Part shown: piece by piece, positions 40,797 through 42,943 of the stretch
Position numbering within the stretch: position 1 is the first letter of the stretch
Layout: each line of letters begins with the position of its first letter
Assembly (NCBI GenBank): GCA_900540685.1
Contig: UQGS01000013.1
Span: 1 to 42,943 of the forward strand
Direction of reading: 5' to 3'
Length of the DNA: 42,943 bases
DNA from: an uncultured Catenibacterium sp.
Lineage (GTDB): Bacteria; Bacillota_I; Bacilli_A; Erysipelotrichales; Coprobacillaceae
The notes under the pieces: model-generated
What the model saw: only the letters and a program-made list of their open reading frames with translations
What the model was told of the DNA's origin: nothing
Databases searched by the model: none
Position numbers and translations under genes: made by a program

Positions 40797-41639
40797 GCTA
40801 TTCTTCTTCACTTCTAGATGATAAGAAGAGGCTTTGACTTCTTCACCATCTAGGTTACATGGATAATCTGATTCGACATCCACTTCATCTACAGTAAAGA
40901 CATGTGCATGTTTGTCCTGATCAAGTGTTTCACTGACTATCTTCTTAATATACAAAGGAATGAGTCCTTTGTTAATTTGATCAAGAATCACGATATCCAT
41001 AAGACCATCTTCTAATGATGCATGAGGAGCAATCTTATAAGCTCCACCATAATACTTGGCATTGGCACAGGCACATAAAGTCACAGGACCTTCGTATAAT
41101 AGTCTCCCATGACTTATCATCTTGATGTGATAGAACGGATATTGAACAAAGTTTCTTAGAATAGAATATTCATACTGATGTCCTTTAAACATCTTAGGAA
41201 TCTTGACATCATCATGCACATGATTCGCAATCACACTATCACAGCCAAAACAGGCATTATTAATAAAATAACGGTCATTCATTAAAACTGTATCTATAGA
41301 AACAGCATGCCCCTTTAGAGATGCCTTTAATACTTCTTTAGAATCATTATTCTTAGAAATCATTTTAAAGAAATCATTTCCTGTACCATAAGGAATAACC
41401 ACTAATTTATGAGGTGTACCTACAAGTCCCTGAATTACCTGGTTCAACATACCATCACCGCCTACACTATAAAAACGTGTAGGTTCTTTATAATGTTTAA
41501 TAATCTTCTTTGCATGATCAGGATAAGTACTCATGAATATATCATAATCATACCCCTGCATGACTTCTCTAATTGTTTCTATAAACGGATGATGATCATA
41601 ATCATCATTTACTGGTTTAAGTAAAAATATATGTCTCAT
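40770..41639 (-). CDS. Diacylglycerol/lipid kinase
   Basis: DagK/YegS-type lipid kinase of 289 residues. The nucleotide-binding motif GGDGMLNQVI (about 59-68) and PYGTGNDFFKM (about 81-91) are present. NNACFGCDS, EDGLMDIVI and the C-terminal CNLDGEEV block complete the family set. It most likely phosphorylates diacylglycerol at the membrane inner face for phospholipid recycling. TAGGAGACTATA precedes the ATG. Its 3' end overlaps the LysR gene in the convergent direction, with no terminator visible between. Confidence 0.92.
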   Translation of the reverse strand: MRHIFLLKPVNDDYDHHPFIETIREVMQGYDYDIFMSTYPDHAKKIIKHYKEPTRFYSVGGDGMLNQVIQGLVGTPHKLVVIPYGTGNDFFKMISKNNDSKEVLKASLKGHAVSIDTVLMNDRYFINNACFGCDSVIANHVHDDVKIPKMFKGHQYEYSILRNFVQYPFYHIKMISHGRLLYEGPVTLCACANAKYYGGAYKIAPHASLEDGLMDIVILDQINKGLIPLYIKKIVSETLDQDKHAHVFTVDEVDVESDYPCNLDGEEVKASSYHLEVKKNSLNLVVFNN

Positions 41640-41657
41640 TATAGTCTCCTAAAGAAA

Positions 41658-41679
41658 AGACTGGATGAATATCCAGTCT
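41658..41679 (-). terminator. Terminator of the flavodoxin-like lipoprotein gene
   Basis: AGACTGGAT (41658-41666) and ATCCAGTCT (41671-41679) form a 9-bp stem with loop GAAT; TTTCTTT follows on the minus strand. It includes the stop codon. Confidence 0.8.
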
Positions 41680-42325
41680 AGATCATATCAATCTTTTCTA
41701 GCCACTCTTTTACGCCTTTGACATCAGTAAATGTCTTCGCACGTTTAAAGTTCGCATTTGGAATCATCTTATTAAAGTGAGCAATGCTCTTCTTGCTGGA
41801 ATATTTGACATGGCCACGCCAGTTCTTTTCACTTGTACACATAGGCACAATTGTTTTACCTGATAAGTCATAATCCATACAGAATGAATCAATAATAAGT
41901 GGTTCATCCTTTTCCCAGCATGGATAAATAAGATATACAGTCTTGTATTGATCAATATCTTTCACTTGATTTTTAAGAGTAGGTAATGTATCTAATACAT
42001 GTTCATTCTTATAATCATGTTTATTTACTTTAAGTGCTTTTGCGTAAGCTTCTCTTTCAGCTCTATGTTCCTTAATTCTCTTCTTAAAGTCTGTAGAGTA
42101 TTCTTTAGAAGCCTGTAAACAAAGTAAGTCCCCTTCTGTATATGACTGTACTTGTTTTGCGAGTTCACGTTCTTCTCCATTGAATGAATAATATACAATC
42201 AACGTATCACTGAGACCACCTGTAATAGTTAAAGGGGCATCACTTTCTGAATATTTGGTATTATAAGTACATCCTGATAATGTGATCAACATCAAACATA
42301 AGAATGCAATGATCGATTTTTTCAT
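41678..42325 (-). CDS. Flavodoxin-like lipoprotein
   Basis: A 215-residue exported protein. The signal peptide MKKSIIAFLCLMLITLSGC ends in a lipobox (LSGC), so it is anchored to the outer side of the membrane. The mature part looks like a flavodoxin fold: DTLIVYYSFNGEERELAKQ near residue 40, then KTVYLIYPCWEKDEPLIIDS and GKTIVPMCTS. The usual T/S-rich phosphate loop is reduced (SFNGEERELA). An outside flavodoxin is uncommon; it may be a flavin or quinone reductase-like protein. CGAGGAGGATTTTTT precedes the ATG. Confidence 0.85.
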   Translation of the reverse strand: MKKSIIAFLCLMLITLSGCTYNTKYSESDAPLTITGGLSDTLIVYYSFNGEERELAKQVQSYTEGDLLCLQASKEYSTDFKKRIKEHRAEREAYAKALKVNKHDYKNEHVLDTLPTLKNQVKDIDQYKTVYLIYPCWEKDEPLIIDSFCMDYDLSGKTIVPMCTSEKNWRGHVKYSSKKSIAHFNKMIPNANFKRAKTFTDVKGVKEWLEKIDMI

Positions 42326-42520
42326 AAAAAATCCTCCTCGGAGACTATTATAACATATTTCCTAGAAAAAAATAATGAGTTCACAATGTGTTCATAGATA
42401 AAAAGCATAATAGTACCTGTAAAGAGAAAGCAACTCCCTATAATAATAACAGCTTCCTTTTTACCAAGAGCATCCCTAAAATAATTTCCAAACTCCCTTC
42501 AAAATGACTCTTGAAATAAT

Positions 42521-42548
42521 AACGATCAGGTATCCCTTCCTGATCGTT
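42521..42548 (-). terminator. Terminator at the end of the decayed cupin gene
   Basis: AACGATCAGG (42521-42530) and CCTGATCGTT (42539-42548) form a 10-bp stem with loop TATCCCTT. T-rich sequence follows on both strands. The gap 42326-42520 otherwise shows only the lipoprotein gene's AT-rich upstream region. Confidence 0.8.
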
Positions 42549-42553
42549 TTGTT

Positions 42554-42673
42554 TTATTTAAGTTTTGAATATTCTTCTTCATCCACCGCTTCAAGCCACT
42601 GGTTTGAAGCATTTTTATTTGGTACACTTTCTGCAATATGTACAAAATAGCTTTCTGGTGCTGCACCGTGATT
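42554..42673 (-). pseudogene. C-terminal remnant of a cupin protein
   Basis: On the minus strand a 39-codon frame reads NHGAAPESYFVHIAE, then VPNKNASNQWLEAVDEEEYS, and ends in a stop at 42554. This resembles the C-terminus of cupin proteins of the carboxymuconolactone-decarboxylase-associated and mandelonitrile-lyase-like group. The 270 bases further upstream (to 42943) translate only in broken frames with several stops, with one piece (LGLNEEEK) that may belong to the same gene. No intact gene is seen between 42326 and the window end. Confidence 0.6.
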
Positions 42674-42943
42674 AATCTGCTGTTACGACTAGATACGCAT
42701 TAGAGATGTCTCCATCCAAATGCTGTTCTAGCAAGGGATTTTTCCCTTGAACACATCATTTATGATATATGGTGGCACTTTCTGCCCCCACTCAGGAAAT
42801 GTTGCTAAAATACAGTTTAGATTTATCATACATACAAAATGGAAGTTATCTATTTCTCCTCTTCGTTAAGACCTAGTTCATTACATATTACTTGCTATCC
42901 CTGATACCTTATTCTTTCTACCAGCGTTTCCTTTTTCAGATTA

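Noticed and set aside
1..42943. CRISPR array, prophage or conjugative region
   Set aside because: No regularly spaced repeats, integrase, phage structural or conjugation gene is visible; the only mobile element is the IS607-type remnant.

Overview
The window looks like chromosome of a low-GC, AT-rich Firmicute, most likely an Erysipelotrichia/Coprobacillaceae-type gut commensal. The evidence is strong AGGAGG ribosome binding sites, TTGACA/TATAAT promoters with 16-18 bp spacers, many short intrinsic terminators, a type III glutamine synthetase, an archaeal-type aspartate-semialdehyde dehydrogenase, PTS cellobiose-type permeases and a FatA-like acyl-ACP thioesterase. The genus is an inference; no rRNA gene or other decisive marker is present.

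Layout. 1-5,200: a membrane protein, a GH1 6-phospho-beta-glucosidase, a GNAT acetyltransferase and glnA type III, all on the minus strand. 5,400-6,640: a response regulator with a degenerate receiver, divergent from glnA, then a small membrane protein. 6,750-10,860: two paralogous PTS EIIC permeases with matching promoters, followed by a GntR/UTRA regulator. 10,920-14,250: phosphodiesterase, exonuclease III, GyrI-like protein, cyclophilin and a cytidylate-kinase-like protein. 14,360-18,340: MBL hydrolase and rlmH, then rpmE, asd and murA. 18,560-20,260: tRNA-Glu(CUC), tRNA-Gln(CUG) and gltX. 20,280-21,170: a ROK kinase. 21,290-23,230: an IS607-family element with a wrecked serine transposase (tnpA) and an intact TnpB nuclease, followed by a 27-residue hydrophobic peptide and a ribbon-helix-helix protein. 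23,540-26,360: cysK, metY and a cysteine-containing Rrf2 regulator (sulfur amino acid module). 26,630-30,560: a small anchored protein, fba, then an operon with a TrmH-type methyltransferase and patB. 30,600-33,990: aldo/keto reductase, TetR, RlmA-type methyltransferase and an RluA-type pseudouridine synthase. 34,000-36,370: an operon of acyl-ACP thioesterase, papain-like protein and two overlapping tiny genes, with a divergent membrane protein. 36,400-42,330: a heterodimeric ABC exporter pair, LysR regulator, diacylglycerol kinase and a flavodoxin-like lipoprotein. The right end (42,554-42,943) holds a decayed cupin gene.

How the genes work together. Beta-glucosides would enter through a PTS EIIC and be split by the GH1 enzyme, and a ROK kinase can phosphorylate free sugar. 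Sulfur assimilation (cysK, metY) lies next to its probable Rrf2 regulator. Several separate rRNA/tRNA modification genes are present (rlmH, RlmA type, RluA type, TrmH type). I found no CRISPR array, prophage or complete novel defence system. The most unusual parts are the solo TnpB locus with its neighbours, the degenerate response regulator beside glnA, the tiny-gene operon at 34.0-35.8 kb, and shared operator-like sequences at the two EIIC promoters.
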